Source: Planctomycetaceae bacterium (GTDB lineage Bacteria > Planctomycetota > Planctomycetia > Pirellulales > Pirellulaceae). From it: DNA of 64,000 nucleotides. The stretch spans positions 2,976,001 to 3,040,000 of the forward strand of contig JACKHM010000001.1 in the NCBI GenBank assembly GCA_020638995.1. Reading direction: 5' to 3'. Position numbers and translations under genes: made by a program. The notes under the pieces were generated by a model, which did no database searches, was not told the DNA's origin, and saw only the letters and a list, made by a program, of their open reading frames with translations. This document shows, one piece after another, positions 53,981 through 62,232 of this stretch; position 1 is the stretch's first letter, and every line of letters starts with the position of its first letter.

Positions 53981-56689
53981 ATGAAGATACTCAAAGTAGT
54001 GGTGCTTGGAACTGCTCTGGCTGCAACGGTCGCGCGTGCGGAAGAGCTCGGCACGGTCAACGAGGCTGAGAAATTATTTGCACTGCGCGTCAAACCATTG
54101 CTGGCTGAGAAGTGCCTCGCCTGCCACGGGGAGAATCCAGATGAGATCGAAGGCGGCTTGGACCTGCGGTCCCGAGATAGTGCGTTCGTTGGTGGCGAGT
54201 CCTTTAAGAGTGATGTCGTAATCGTCGGAGATGGCGATCACAGCATGCTGTATGTGACCACGACGCGAAGGGAAGAAGGTTATGAGATGCCGCCGAAAGA
54301 AGCGGACCGGCTTTCCCAAGAGCAGCAATGGTGGATTCGGGATTGGATCAATGCAGGAGCGCCGTGGCCCAGCGACGAGCGAGTCGGACAAATCCAGCAA
54401 CGGCATTCCGCGGGCGAACAGGTTCTCGTCTCGCGAGCCCTCTCGGACCAGTGGCAAAACCGGCGCTATGAACCCGAAAAGCTGTGGGCCTACCGCCCGA
54501 TTCAAAGGGCCGACGTTCCTCAGGGACAACATCCAGTCGATTGGTTTATCAATCGCAAACTCGTTGATGCGAACTTGACCCCCGCACCGCCGGCAGACGC
54601 GATCACGCTTGTCCGCCGGATGAGCTACGGGCTTAAGGGACTGCCGCCATCGCCGCTTGAAGTCGAAGAGTTTCAGGCCGAGTACGAAGCTAATCCTGAT
54701 CGTGCCATCAACTCCTTCGCCAACCGACTTATGGCTTCGCCACACTACGGTGAACATTTTGGTTGGCATTGGCTTGACATCGTCCGCTATGCGGACACTG
54801 CGGGCTTTGCCAACGACTACAGCCGTCCTAACGCGTGGCGATATCGCGACTTTGTCGTTCGCTCGTTCAACGGGGACAAACCCTACGACCAATTTGTTCG
54901 GCAACAAATTGCTGGCGATGAAATCGACGAAAGCCATGTCGAGAATCTTATTGCCACCGGATTCTTGCGAATGGGGCCTTGGGAGCAGACGAGCATGAGC
55001 GTTTTCAAGGAGACGCGGGGCCAGTGGCTAGACGACGTCACCGACACGGTCGGTCAAGCCTTTCTGGCCCACTCGATGTTGTGTTGCAAATGCCATGACC
55101 ACAAGTTTGATCCCGTACCCACTCGCGACTATTACCGCATGATGGCCGTGTTTTCAACGACTCAATTCGCCGAGCGTGATGCACCTTTCATGGCCGAAGA
55201 AAACCTCAATGGATTTGGCGAGAGCGATGAATGGGTCGAAGCCAAGATCGCCGCCTATGAGAAACAGCAGAAGCAGCTTGAAGCGAAGATCGCTGAACAT
55301 CGGACGAAGGAGACCGGTAGTGCAAAGGTCGGCGACAATGGGCTCGATCCAGGTGACGAGGCGTCTTCGGCACGGATCGCAAAGAATATCGCGCGTCACC
55401 AAATCGAAAGAGATCGAACCAAGGCGGTTGCATTAACTGTCTATACAGGGGCGACGCTCCACCGCAAGAATGTTAGTGGTCGAATCAGTTTACCGAAAGA
55501 TCGCTGGTCGCAGGGCGAAATTGAACGAGATGCCATTCACCTTGGAGGTAATGTCTATTCATTAGCTGATCCAGTCGTGCCGGGTGCATTAAGCGCAGCC
55601 GAGTCGTTGGGTCATATGCAGTCCAGCGATTTTCCCGGCGACAAGGGCCAACGCCGTTTGGCGTTGGCGAACTGGATTGTCGATCCGTCCAATCCGCTCA
55701 CTGCTCGTGTGATTGTCAATCGCATCTGGTCGTGGCATTTTGGCAAAGGCATCGCCTCAAACCCAAACAATTTCGGCGGCACTGGCGGTTTGCCGACTCA
55801 TCCCGAACTGTTGGACTACCTTGCTTCATGGTTCATCGAGAACGGATGGTCGATCAAGAAACTCAATTACCTGATCGTGACCTCGAACGCGTATCGACGT
55901 GACAGCCGCCATCCGGAAGCGAAGATAGTTGCTGAAAGAGATCCGCTGGGGAATTTGTACGCCACGTTCTCCCCGCGACGATTGACTGCCGAAGAGTTAC
56001 GCGACGCGATGCTCGCCGTGAGCGGCGAACTGAACGCGACTGTCGGAGGAATCCCCTGTCGTCCGGACATCAATCGAGAAGTTGCGTTTCAGCCGCGGCA
56101 GATCATGGGTGGTACGGCGTCGGTCTACGAGCCTGATCCATTGCCGGCACAGCGTAATCGGCGGACCCTGTATACCGAAAGGATCCGTGGCCTACGTGAT
56201 CCGTTTTTGGAAACATTCAACCAGCCGGGACCTGACAAGTCGTGCGAGTTGCGGGAAACTTCGACGGTGGCACCCCAGGCTTTGACATTGATGAACTCGG
56301 AAGAAGTCTTCGATCGATCGATCGCGTTTGCAAATCGTTTGATCTGCGAGGAGTTGCCTGATGACGAGGCGACCCTATGCCGTGCCTTCCAGCTTGCGTT
56401 TGGAAGACAGCCGAATGGACAAGAGTTGCGTATCTGTTTGAAGCATTGGCGGGAAGCAGCCGAGGAGGAAGCGACAAAGAAATATGAGCGGACTGAATTT
56501 CCCGAACGATTGACGCGTACAGTGATGGCCGAAAAGACCGGTCAGCCTTACAGCTTCGTCGAAATCATGCCCGCCTATGTGAACTATCAACCTGACCTTC
56601 AGCCAGCGGACGTCGACGCGAGAACACGTGGCCTCGCGAATGTATGTCGAGTGCTGCTGAATTCAAGCGAGTTCTCGTATCTGGATTGA
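53981..56689 (+). CDS. DUF1549/DUF1553 (PSCyt1-PSD1) cytochrome-like protein
   Basis: This third family member has about 902 residues. A signal peptide (KVVVLGTALAATVARAEE) is followed by the haem motif CLACHG, MPPKEADRLSQEQ, DUF1549 (RRMSYGLKGLPPSPLE, YGEHFGWHWLDIVRYADTAG), the second haem motif CCKCHDHKFDP and DUF1553 (NPLTARVIVNRIWSWHFGKG, RRLTAEELRDAML). A Lys/Glu-rich stretch with QKQLEAKIAEHRTKE lies in the middle. The ATG at 53981 precedes the signal directly; a TTG at 53948 opens the same frame. The following DUF1501 gene starts two bases after its stop, so the two form a coupled pair. Confidence 0.92.
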   Translation: MKILKVVVLGTALAATVARAEELGTVNEAEKLFALRVKPLLAEKCLACHGENPDEIEGGLDLRSRDSAFVGGESFKSDVVIVGDGDHSMLYVTTTRREEGYEMPPKEADRLSQEQQWWIRDWINAGAPWPSDERVGQIQQRHSAGEQVLVSRALSDQWQNRRYEPEKLWAYRPIQRADVPQGQHPVDWFINRKLVDANLTPAPPADAITLVRRMSYGLKGLPPSPLEVEEFQAEYEANPDRAINSFANRLMASPHYGEHFGWHWLDIVRYADTAGFANDYSRPNAWRYRDFVVRSFNGDKPYDQFVRQQIAGDEIDESHVENLIATGFLRMGPWEQTSMSVFKETRGQWLDDVTDTVGQAFLAHSMLCCKCHDHKFDPVPTRDYYRMMAVFSTTQFAERDAPFMAEENLNGFGESDEWVEAKIAAYEKQQKQLEAKIAEHRTKETGSAKVGDNGLDPGDEASSARIAKNIARHQIERDRTKAVALTVYTGATLHRKNVSGRISLPKDRWSQGEIERDAIHLGGNVYSLADPVVPGALSAAESLGHMQSSDFPGDKGQRRLALANWIVDPSNPLTARVIVNRIWSWHFGKGIASNPNNFGGTGGLPTHPELLDYLASWFIENGWSIKKLNYLIVTSNAYRRDSRHPEAKIVAERDPLGNLYATFSPRRLTAEELRDAMLAVSGELNATVGGIPCRPDINREVAFQPRQIMGGTASVYEPDPLPAQRNRRTLYTERIRGLRDPFLETFNQPGPDKSCELRETSTVAPQALTLMNSEEVFDRSIAFANRLICEELPDDEATLCRAFQLAFGRQPNGQELRICLKHWREAAEEEATKKYERTEFPERLTRTVMAEKTGQPYSFVEIMPAYVNYQPDLQPADVDARTRGLANVCRVLLNSSEFSYLD

Positions 56690-56691
56690 TC

Positions 56692-58083
56692 ATGTGCACC
56701 TCTCTTAACACCATTGCCACGCCCACTCGCCGTGACGCACTGCTCGGGCTCAGTGCCGGACTCGGGTCGATCGCCTTAGCTTCGATGGGATATGGAAGCG
56801 AACCGAGGCCGCATCACGCCGCGAAAGCCAAACGCTGCATCTTCCTGATGATGGAAGGCGGCCCGTCGCACATTGACACGTTTGACCCCAAACCGGAGTT
56901 ATCGAAACAGCATCTGAAGGCGTTCACTCGTCACGGCGAGATGGAAAGCGCCATGTCGTCCGGAAAGCGGTATTTCGTCAAGAGTCCGTTCGACTTTGTC
57001 AAAGCGGGCGAGTCTGGTGCTGATCTGGCTCGTCCGTGGGTTCATCTCGCGGAAATGGCCGACGAGATTTGTTTCTATCGCGGCGCTCAAGTCGAGTCGG
57101 TTAACCATCCGACTGCTTGTTACCAGTTGAACACCGGCAACCAATTTGGCGGCGACCCTGCGGTTGGATCTTGGGTCACCTACGGATTGGGATCGCCGAA
57201 CGAGAACCTTCCCGGGTTTGTTGTCTTGCCCCGCACGAGTTATCCGCAAGGTGGTGCGGCGAATTGGTCTAATGGATTCCTGCCGGCCAGATTCCAGGGC
57301 ACACCGCTTCGTCCGGAAGGAAGCCCAATCCTAGACCTGAACCCGCCCAACGGGATTTCACGTGAGCAGCAACGAAATGATTTGGATCTGTTACGGGAGC
57401 TTAATCGACAGCACCTTGCCCAGCGGCCGGACCGCGACGATTTGACAGCTCGGATGCAAAGTTACGAATTGGCTTACGCTATGCAAGCAGAGGTTCCCGG
57501 TGTCATTGATATCGAGGGTGAATCGCAACACACCCTCGAGGCTTACGGGATTGGCGATCCCAGCACCGATTCTTTTGGACGTAAGTGCCTGTTGGCGCGA
57601 CGATTGGTCGAGAAAGGAGTTCGATTTGTCCAAGCCTATGCGGGCAACTGGGACAGCCACGATTACATCGAAAAGGCGCATGGATCGCTGATTCGCAGCG
57701 TTGACAAGCCGATCGCGGCGCTGTTACGTGAGCTTAAACAGCGCGACATGCTCAAGGATACACTCGTGGTGTGGTGCGGTGAGTTCGGACGTACGCCCGA
57801 CAACGGATTGCGAGGCGGCGGCCAGTCTTATGGGCGCGATCACAACGCCAAAGCCATGGCCATGTGGTTTGCAGGTGGAGGCACACGAGGTGGACACACG
57901 GTTGGTGCTACGGATGACATCGGCGCCAGTGCCGTGGAGTGTGTGCATCACATTCGGGACGTTCATGTCACGTTGCTGCACTTGCTGGGGTTGGACGACA
58001 ATAAACTGACGTACTATCACGCCGGTCGGCACAAGCAACTTTCGCAGTTTGGCGGAGAAGTGATCAAAGAACTAATTGCGTGA
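56692..58083 (+). CDS. DUF1501 family protein
   Basis: The product of about 463 residues is the third DUF1501 protein. A TRRDALLGLSAGLGSIALAS twin-arginine-like signal leads into FLMMEGGPSHIDTFDPKP, VVWCGEFGRTPDN, GRDHNAKAMAMWFAGGGTRGG and a C-terminal LHLLGLDDNKLTYYHAGR, all typical of the family. The ATG at 56692 lies two bases after the stop of the DUF1549/1553 gene; the open frame starts earlier, at 56644, within that gene. It converges on the TadG-like gene with 57 bases between the stops. Confidence 0.92.
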   Translation: MCTSLNTIATPTRRDALLGLSAGLGSIALASMGYGSEPRPHHAAKAKRCIFLMMEGGPSHIDTFDPKPELSKQHLKAFTRHGEMESAMSSGKRYFVKSPFDFVKAGESGADLARPWVHLAEMADEICFYRGAQVESVNHPTACYQLNTGNQFGGDPAVGSWVTYGLGSPNENLPGFVVLPRTSYPQGGAANWSNGFLPARFQGTPLRPEGSPILDLNPPNGISREQQRNDLDLLRELNRQHLAQRPDRDDLTARMQSYELAYAMQAEVPGVIDIEGESQHTLEAYGIGDPSTDSFGRKCLLARRLVEKGVRFVQAYAGNWDSHDYIEKAHGSLIRSVDKPIAALLRELKQRDMLKDTLVVWCGEFGRTPDNGLRGGGQSYGRDHNAKAMAMWFAGGGTRGGHTVGATDDIGASAVECVHHIRDVHVTLLHLLGLDDNKLTYYHAGRHKQLSQFGGEVIKELIA

Positions 58084-58140
58084 TGTCGAGTCCCGTAGGC
58101 AGGCGATCTCGACGCGAAACCATCACTCGAAAAATCGCGA

Positions 58141-59277
58141 TCATCGGACAAGCCAAACCGGCGAGTAGACAAAAGCCGTTGTACCGCTTGTTGGAGAAGG
58201 GATTCCACCGCGAGCGACGATGTTTGCCGGTTGAACCATCACACGCTTGCCGGATTGTTTTCCGGTGAGTTTCACTTCCATGATACGGATGCCCGCGAAT
58301 TGGACGATCGTATACATTGCGTTGTTGCCAGGGCCTGTTACTTCGCTGAAGATCGGAATGATCCGCGGTTGCCCCTTGATCGATTCCAGTTCGTCTTTCA
58401 CACCCGCACTAATTCCCGTGTCGCCGTTCAACGGTAGCTCACCGTGGGAATCGAACTCCAGTTTTCCGCCGTGATAGGATAGGTCAGACGGGGAGATACC
58501 TTCGACGATTTGACGAGCGATGTCTGCCGTGCTGTTGTTGTTACTGCCGATGTCGATCGTCCCGCGGTTGCCCGGCGAACCGGTTCCTTGCGGATAGAGA
58601 TTAAATTCGAGAATGCCATCGGCGCCAGCCTGTACTTCTCCCGTTGCTGCGTCCCACTTCCAATCATCCGTACCAATTCCGTTCACGAGATCCGTCCACG
58701 TGTCTTGGTCGAGCGCGAAAGGCAGGAGATCCAAGTTCCCGCTTGACGATGTTTGAAATCCTTGAAAGCTATTCAAGAGCGCGGCGGTGGCTTCGACTTC
58801 GGCACCGATGCTGTCGAGCCCCAAGACATTCGCGATGAAGAATGGAATTTTTCCGTTTTGGGACTCGGTTCGTCGCACGCGAACCCAGACGGTATTCGGC
58901 GTATTGGTGTTTGTGAGGTCGATTGCGGCCGTCGGATCGGACGGATTTGGCAGAAAGCCGATTACGACATCTTCGGCAGCGAGCCCAGGCGGTTGATTTA
59001 GGACTGGATTCAGAGCTGCATATTGAGATGCGCGATCTCGAGCGCTCTCTTTCATGACATAGACATTGCTGTCACCCGTGAGCGCACCGCTGTCGACTAA
59101 ATCCCATGCGGCGGCGAGCGCAGCAGAATCTGCAGAGCGTTGCATTTCCCCTCGCGCAACCTGTAGATACCCGAGGTCGACGGCAAAGGCCAGCATCGCC
59201 ATGACCATGACCATCAGTACGGCGCTAAGAACTAGAATGGTGCCTCTACGTTTGCGACGAAAGTGACGACGTTTCAT
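58141..59277 (-). CDS. TadG-like pilus-associated protein
   Basis: The product of about 378 residues begins with a basic stretch and one hydrophobic segment (RRGTILVLSAVLMVMVMAMLAFAVDLGYLQVARGEMQRSADSAALAAAW) that is the hallmark of the TadG/TadE-type pilus assembly N-terminus. The remainder is a periplasmic or surface domain without a visible MIDAS motif, ending in VVRGG-free GIPSPTSGTTAFVYSPVWLVR. I chose the ATG at 59277 next to the hydrophobic segment. It follows the exported-protein gene at 59333-59983 by 55 bases and would be co-transcribed with it, under the GEMM riboswitch upstream of that gene. Confidence 0.85.
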   Translation of the reverse strand: MKRRHFRRKRRGTILVLSAVLMVMVMAMLAFAVDLGYLQVARGEMQRSADSAALAAAWDLVDSGALTGDSNVYVMKESARDRASQYAALNPVLNQPPGLAAEDVVIGFLPNPSDPTAAIDLTNTNTPNTVWVRVRRTESQNGKIPFFIANVLGLDSIGAEVEATAALLNSFQGFQTSSSGNLDLLPFALDQDTWTDLVNGIGTDDWKWDAATGEVQAGADGILEFNLYPQGTGSPGNRGTIDIGSNNNSTADIARQIVEGISPSDLSYHGGKLEFDSHGELPLNGDTGISAGVKDELESIKGQPRIIPIFSEVTGPGNNAMYTIVQFAGIRIMEVKLTGKQSGKRVMVQPANIVARGGIPSPTSGTTAFVYSPVWLVR

Positions 59278-59332
59278 GATCGGCCTCTGAATGACGCAAA
59301 TTCTGAATGAATCAGAGAAGTTTTTACGAAGC

Positions 59333-59983
59333 TCAATTGTGAATGTGGACAACTCTTTCCGTTGGGTCTTCAACGACTTCGCCGTTGGAAAGCGTGGCTC
59401 GAACACGTTTTAGAATCAGAGATGTCACGCGGTTGCCGGCATAAGCGACCCCTGAGTTTTTCGCCGAGATCGCCGGGTCATATCCATTCAAATTAGGCAG
59501 ATCGGTCACCAGGCTGGCGTTTAAGTAGCCTTGACCGCCAAAGTCGCCCCATGTCGTCGAACTACCATCCTTGATCGCAAAGGTGAGCACGCCTCCCGCA
59601 AGTGAAAGAGATTGCGTCCAGCGCACCACTTCACCGTCCGTAGAAAGTACACCCGGATTCGGGAATTTGCGTGATCCGAGTGGTTGTTCGTCATTCCAGA
59701 TCTGAAGCTGTAGTCCGCCAGCGGTGAACTCTGGTTGGCTTTGGTGGTTCAGCTCGAAGGCGGCATGAATCGAGTTGACGTGTGACAGTGGGGAGATCGT
59801 GCAGCTTATTTGAGGTGCCGTGCTGTTCGGGTCGGGACTGGCAACAATCAATTCCCAATCTTCTTCGACGACGACGAGCGTAATCGGTTCGACGGCGAAC
59901 CCCGAATCGATCGAGAAGGCGAGCCCGAGCATGGTGAGCAACACTCGCGGCGCATGCGTCCACGGAAAGAGTCGTGGCATCAT
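59333..59983 (-). CDS. Exported protein of unknown function under a GEMM-I riboswitch
   Basis: I do not recognise a family. The product of about 216 residues has a signal peptide (PRVLLTMLGLAFSIDSGFA) and a beta-rich body with LQLQIWNDEQPLGSRKFPNPG, TFAIKDGSSTTWGDFGGQGYL and LILKRVRATLSNGEVVED, reminiscent of a small adhesive or sugar-binding sandwich. The ATG at 59983 lies eight bases after GAGG (59992-59995), whose wider context GCCUGAGG is complementary to a leader arm of the GEMM riboswitch upstream. The open frame runs back to 60112, but that part lies in the aptamer and is not protein. It is probably co-transcribed with the TadG-like gene at 58141-59277. Confidence 0.75.
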   Translation of the reverse strand: MMPRLFPWTHAPRVLLTMLGLAFSIDSGFAVEPITLVVVEEDWELIVASPDPNSTAPQISCTISPLSHVNSIHAAFELNHQSQPEFTAGGLQLQIWNDEQPLGSRKFPNPGVLSTDGEVVRWTQSLSLAGGVLTFAIKDGSSTTWGDFGGQGYLNASLVTDLPNLNGYDPAISAKNSGVAYAGNRVTSLILKRVRATLSNGEVVEDPTERVVHIHN

Positions 59984-59991
59984 AAGAAGTA

Positions 59992-59999
59992 CCTCAGGC
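59992..59999 (-). promoter_or_regulatory. Shine-Dalgarno with complementarity to riboswitch leader (copy 1)
   Basis: On the minus strand this reads GCCTGAGG: the GAGG is a Shine-Dalgarno eight bases before the ATG at 59983, and GCCTGAG (59999-59993) is the exact complement of CTCAGGC in the riboswitch leader (60147-60141). Confidence 0.7.
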
Positions 60000-60053
60000 A
60001 ACAGATGTGAACTAGCTGCTGTGCCAAAGCAAAGCTGCTCGTCTTGAAATGAC

Positions 60054-60151
60054 TTCCTTTCGGGAGCCTGGCGATCTCGAACGAGACCCATGGCTTTGCG
60101 TCCTGGCCTCACGGCCAGTTTGCCGTTGTCGAGGAACCCTGCCTGAGTTCC
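60054..60151 (-). promoter_or_regulatory. GEMM-I (cyclic-di-GMP class I) riboswitch, copy 1
   Basis: The minus-strand RNA contains the class I hallmark elements: GGCAAAC, then a CUGGCC/GGCCAG stem closed by a GUGA tetraloop, GGACGCAAAGCCAUGGGUC, a GGUCUC/GAGAUC stem and a closing GCUCCCGAAAGG. P1 is UUCCU (60136-60132) with AGGAA (60058-60054). A 5' arm GGAACUC (60151-60145) can instead pair with GGGUUCC (60139-60133). It lies upstream of the exported-protein and TadG-like genes. Whether it binds c-di-GMP or the related cGAMP cannot be told by eye. Confidence 0.85.
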
Positions 60152-60201
60152 AAAACAAACCGAAGTGCTATTTGAATAGCTACGTCAATTATGGCAGTTT
60201 G

Positions 60202-60789
60202 TCAAATCGACAAATCAGAATAGATGCTTGCCACGGTGGTTTCGCCCGCAGTCGGAGCGACGAATGGCGCAGCTGATTGCATAGCGGAGTTGGTATTCGT
60301 TTCAGCGATTTCCTGTTCGGTATCGAGCGCGGCACTTTTGGTCTGTGGCTCTGATGGACAGGATGCGTGTGAGCGAGACTCCTGTTCGCGTAGCCGATTC
60401 ATGACCAAATTCATATTATCCGCAAACTCGTCCCAGTAATCGCCCGGTCGAAGTCTGAACGGCGGTGGTGTTTCGCCAGCCGCGAGTTCGCGCATCACTC
60501 GCTGCATCCGCACCATCGGGCCTGCAAACTTGCTGCTCAATCTCAAGCAATCCAGCATCACCAAGGGAAGCAATAGGACAGATCCGAGGAGAGCGGGTCC
60601 GCAGTTGAGCCACAGCTGGGTAAACAGTTCGACGGAAGATTCGGGTTGTTTCGTGAAGATGATCCAGCACACAGCTATCAGTGTCACGGAGAACAGGCAG
60701 TAGAACCAGTATATTGCTGTGTGGACTAGCAATGCACCTTGCAGATTGCGATCTGCGAATAGTTGATGTCGTCGTTTTCCACCCGTCAT
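60202..60789 (-). CDS. Two-helix membrane protein with HAMP-like domain
   Basis: The product of about 195 residues has two transmembrane helices (YWFYCLFSVTLIAVCWIIF and PALLGSVLLLPLVML) followed by a HAMP-like segment (KFAGPMVRMQRVMRELAAGETPPPFRLRPGDYWDEFADNMNLVMNRLRE) and a low-complexity tail rich in Ser, Thr and Ala. HAMP segments pass signals across membranes, but no kinase, cyclase or methyl-accepting domain is present here. GAGGA precedes the ATG at 60789; 60804 is another start. It lies upstream of and co-oriented with the riboswitch-controlled gene, between the two riboswitches, so it may act in signalling for the pilus locus. Confidence 0.75.
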   Translation of the reverse strand: MTGGKRRHQLFADRNLQGALLVHTAIYWFYCLFSVTLIAVCWIIFTKQPESSVELFTQLWLNCGPALLGSVLLLPLVMLDCLRLSSKFAGPMVRMQRVMRELAAGETPPPFRLRPGDYWDEFADNMNLVMNRLREQESRSHASCPSEPQTKSAALDTEQEIAETNTNSAMQSAAPFVAPTAGETTVASIYSDLSI

Positions 60790-60992
60790 CGTTCCTGTCC
60801 TCATCACTCAAACGGCATTCCACCAAGGATCACGAGCGCTGCCCGACGCTACGAAGAGTCTTTGGAACCGTAGCATGTGGATAAGCGCTGTCACTCCAAT
60901 TTGTGCGTTCGCCGGAAAAACTTGCTTGATATTTGACAAGCCTCGCTTATCGACCTATTTATTTTAATGCACATCTGATTTATCTCGTCCGC

Positions 60993-61093
60993 GGAACTCA
61001 GGCAGAGTTCCTCGACAAAGGCAAACCGGTCGCGAGGCCGGGGCGCAAAGCCATGGGTCTCAATTCCGAGATCGCCAGGCCGCCGAAAGGAAT
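60993..61093 (+). promoter_or_regulatory. GEMM-I (cyclic-di-GMP class I) riboswitch, copy 2
   Basis: The plus-strand RNA has GGCAAAC, a CCGGUC/GGCCGG stem with GCGA tetraloop, GGCGCAAAGCCAUGGGUC, a GGUCUC/GAGAUC stem and GCCGCCGAAAGG. P1 is UUCCU (61008-61012) with AGGAA (61088-61092). Compared with copy 1, the tetraloop stem shows a compensatory change (U-A to C-G). The 5' hairpin GGAACUC-AGGCA-GAGUUCC (60993-61011) is perfect and shares bases with P1. It precedes the TadE operon. Confidence 0.88.
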
Positions 61094-61121
61094 CATCCGT
61101 TCCACAAACGTCGTGATGGCA

Positions 61122-61142
61122 TCGCGCACTCTCTGTGCGCGA
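61122..61142 (+). promoter_or_regulatory. Hairpin between riboswitch aptamer and TadE start
   Basis: TCGCGCAC (61122-61129) and GTGCGCGA (61135-61142) form a perfect 8-bp stem with a 5-base loop. No T-run follows, so it is not a terminator; it would bring the Shine-Dalgarno closer to the aptamer base. Confidence 0.6.
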
Positions 61143-61163
61143 CGCTGGAGCGCTCAACAAGTC

Positions 61164-61171
61164 GCCTGAGG
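61164..61171 (+). promoter_or_regulatory. Shine-Dalgarno with complementarity to riboswitch leader (copy 2)
   Basis: GCCTGAGG holds the GAGG Shine-Dalgarno eight bases before the ATG at 61180. GCCTGAG (61164-61170) is the exact complement of CTCAGGC in the leader (60997-61003). The sequence between aptamer and start differs from copy 1, yet this octamer is identical. Confidence 0.75.
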
Positions 61172-61179
61172 TTGTCCCA

Positions 61180-61677
61180 ATGAAGACGGTTGCGCACCAG
61201 AATTCGCGAGGCATGCGGCAATTGCGGTCAAGTCGCCGGGGCACGACACTAGTCGAATTCGCGATGGTGCTGCCCGTCTTCTTCACTTTTGTCTTCGGTA
61301 TCGTTGAGTATGGGCGACTGCAACTCGTCTCGAATATGCTCAAGACGGCTTGTCGTACTGGCGCACGACTTGGCTCGACCGAAAACGTCACGACAGCCGA
61401 GGCGCAATCTCGTGTTGAAGAGATTCTCGCGGCGGCGCTCGACACCGACGATTTGACGGTCATCGTGAAGGACGCCAGCGTCTTCGATACTCCCGGCCCA
61501 TACCCGGCGTCTGCAACTGACTTCAACGCACTCAGCGACATCGAGCTGGATGACGCGGAACCGCGTCAGTTGTTTTTGATTCGCGCGACGGTTTCCTACA
61601 ACGATATTGCTTTGATTCCATTCTCGGTTTTGAACGGTGTGCAGTTGAGTGGCCAGTCGCTGATGCGACACGAGTAA
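61180..61677 (+). CDS. TadE family pilus assembly protein
   Basis: The product of about 165 residues has the TadE pattern: a basic N-terminus, RRGTTLVEFAMVLPVFFTFVFGIVEYGRLQLVSNMLKTACRTGARLGS with the Glu after the cleavage-type site, and a periplasmic C-terminal part. TadE-like pseudopilins belong to the Flp/Tad secretion and pilus machinery. The ATG at 61180 has GAGG eight bases upstream, and this site is the predicted target of the riboswitch leader arm. It is the first gene of a plus-strand unit with a second TadE-like gene 24 bases downstream. Confidence 0.9.
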   Translation: MKTVAHQNSRGMRQLRSSRRGTTLVEFAMVLPVFFTFVFGIVEYGRLQLVSNMLKTACRTGARLGSTENVTTAEAQSRVEEILAAALDTDDLTVIVKDASVFDTPGPYPASATDFNALSDIELDDAEPRQLFLIRATVSYNDIALIPFSVLNGVQLSGQSLMRHE

Positions 61678-61701
61678 ATAGTCACTACTTAAGGTGCGAT
61701 C

Positions 61702-62181
61702 ATGAGATCTAGTCGAGCGAAGGCAAGCACAAAACGACGCGGGGCAGCAGCGGTCGAGTTCGCGATTGTCGCTCCGATTTTTATCACGATCGCCCTGGGT
61801 GTGTCGGAAGCCAGTCAATTGTTAGAGGCGCAGAATCAACTTGCGGTTGCTGCACGAGAAGGCGCACGTCTGGCCGCCATGGATCGAACGGGCCTGTTGG
61901 AAGATGGACAGACGACCAACGCGAAGGTAACCAGCGATATCGAGAACTATTTGACCGCGAACGGACTTCCCGGCGATCAGGCCGACATCTTCATCGTTGA
62001 TCCGACGGACCATACCACACTGTTTGATCTAGACGACGTGGCCAACGATCTGCAGCTGTTTGAGGTTCGAGTCGAGATGCCCTATGCAGCGCTGACCAAT
62101 ACAGGTGGACCAGGGACCAGCGAGTGGCAATTGTCCGCCAAGATCGTATTCCGCAATGCGCGCGCCGCGATCGTTCAGTAG
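61702..62181 (+). CDS. TadE-like pilus assembly protein
   Basis: The 159-residue protein has the same N-terminal pattern as the preceding gene: RRGAAAVEFAIVAPIFITIALGVSEASQLLEAQNQLAVAAREGARLAAM, a TadE-type pseudopilin helix with the conserved Glu. The rest is a small periplasmic domain. AAGGTG lies six bases before the ATG at 61702. The gene follows the first TadE gene by 24 bases and is followed by a TadG/VWA gene 51 bases on, so the three form one operon. Confidence 0.9.
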   Translation: MRSSRAKASTKRRGAAAVEFAIVAPIFITIALGVSEASQLLEAQNQLAVAAREGARLAAMDRTGLLEDGQTTNAKVTSDIENYLTANGLPGDQADIFIVDPTDHTTLFDLDDVANDLQLFEVRVEMPYAALTNTGGPGTSEWQLSAKIVFRNARAAIVQ

Positions 62182-62232
62182 TTGTGAGTCCAATTCATTT
62201 CGTGATTTGTCGAGAGTGTCAGGAGCAGTCGA

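Noticed and set aside
59984..60112. In-frame extension of the exported-protein gene containing the peptide RPGRKAMGL, which recurs in a second ORF at 60933-61169
   Set aside because: Both peptides are translations of the two GEMM-I aptamers (CGCAAAGCCATGGG), so the similarity is RNA conservation and not protein homology.
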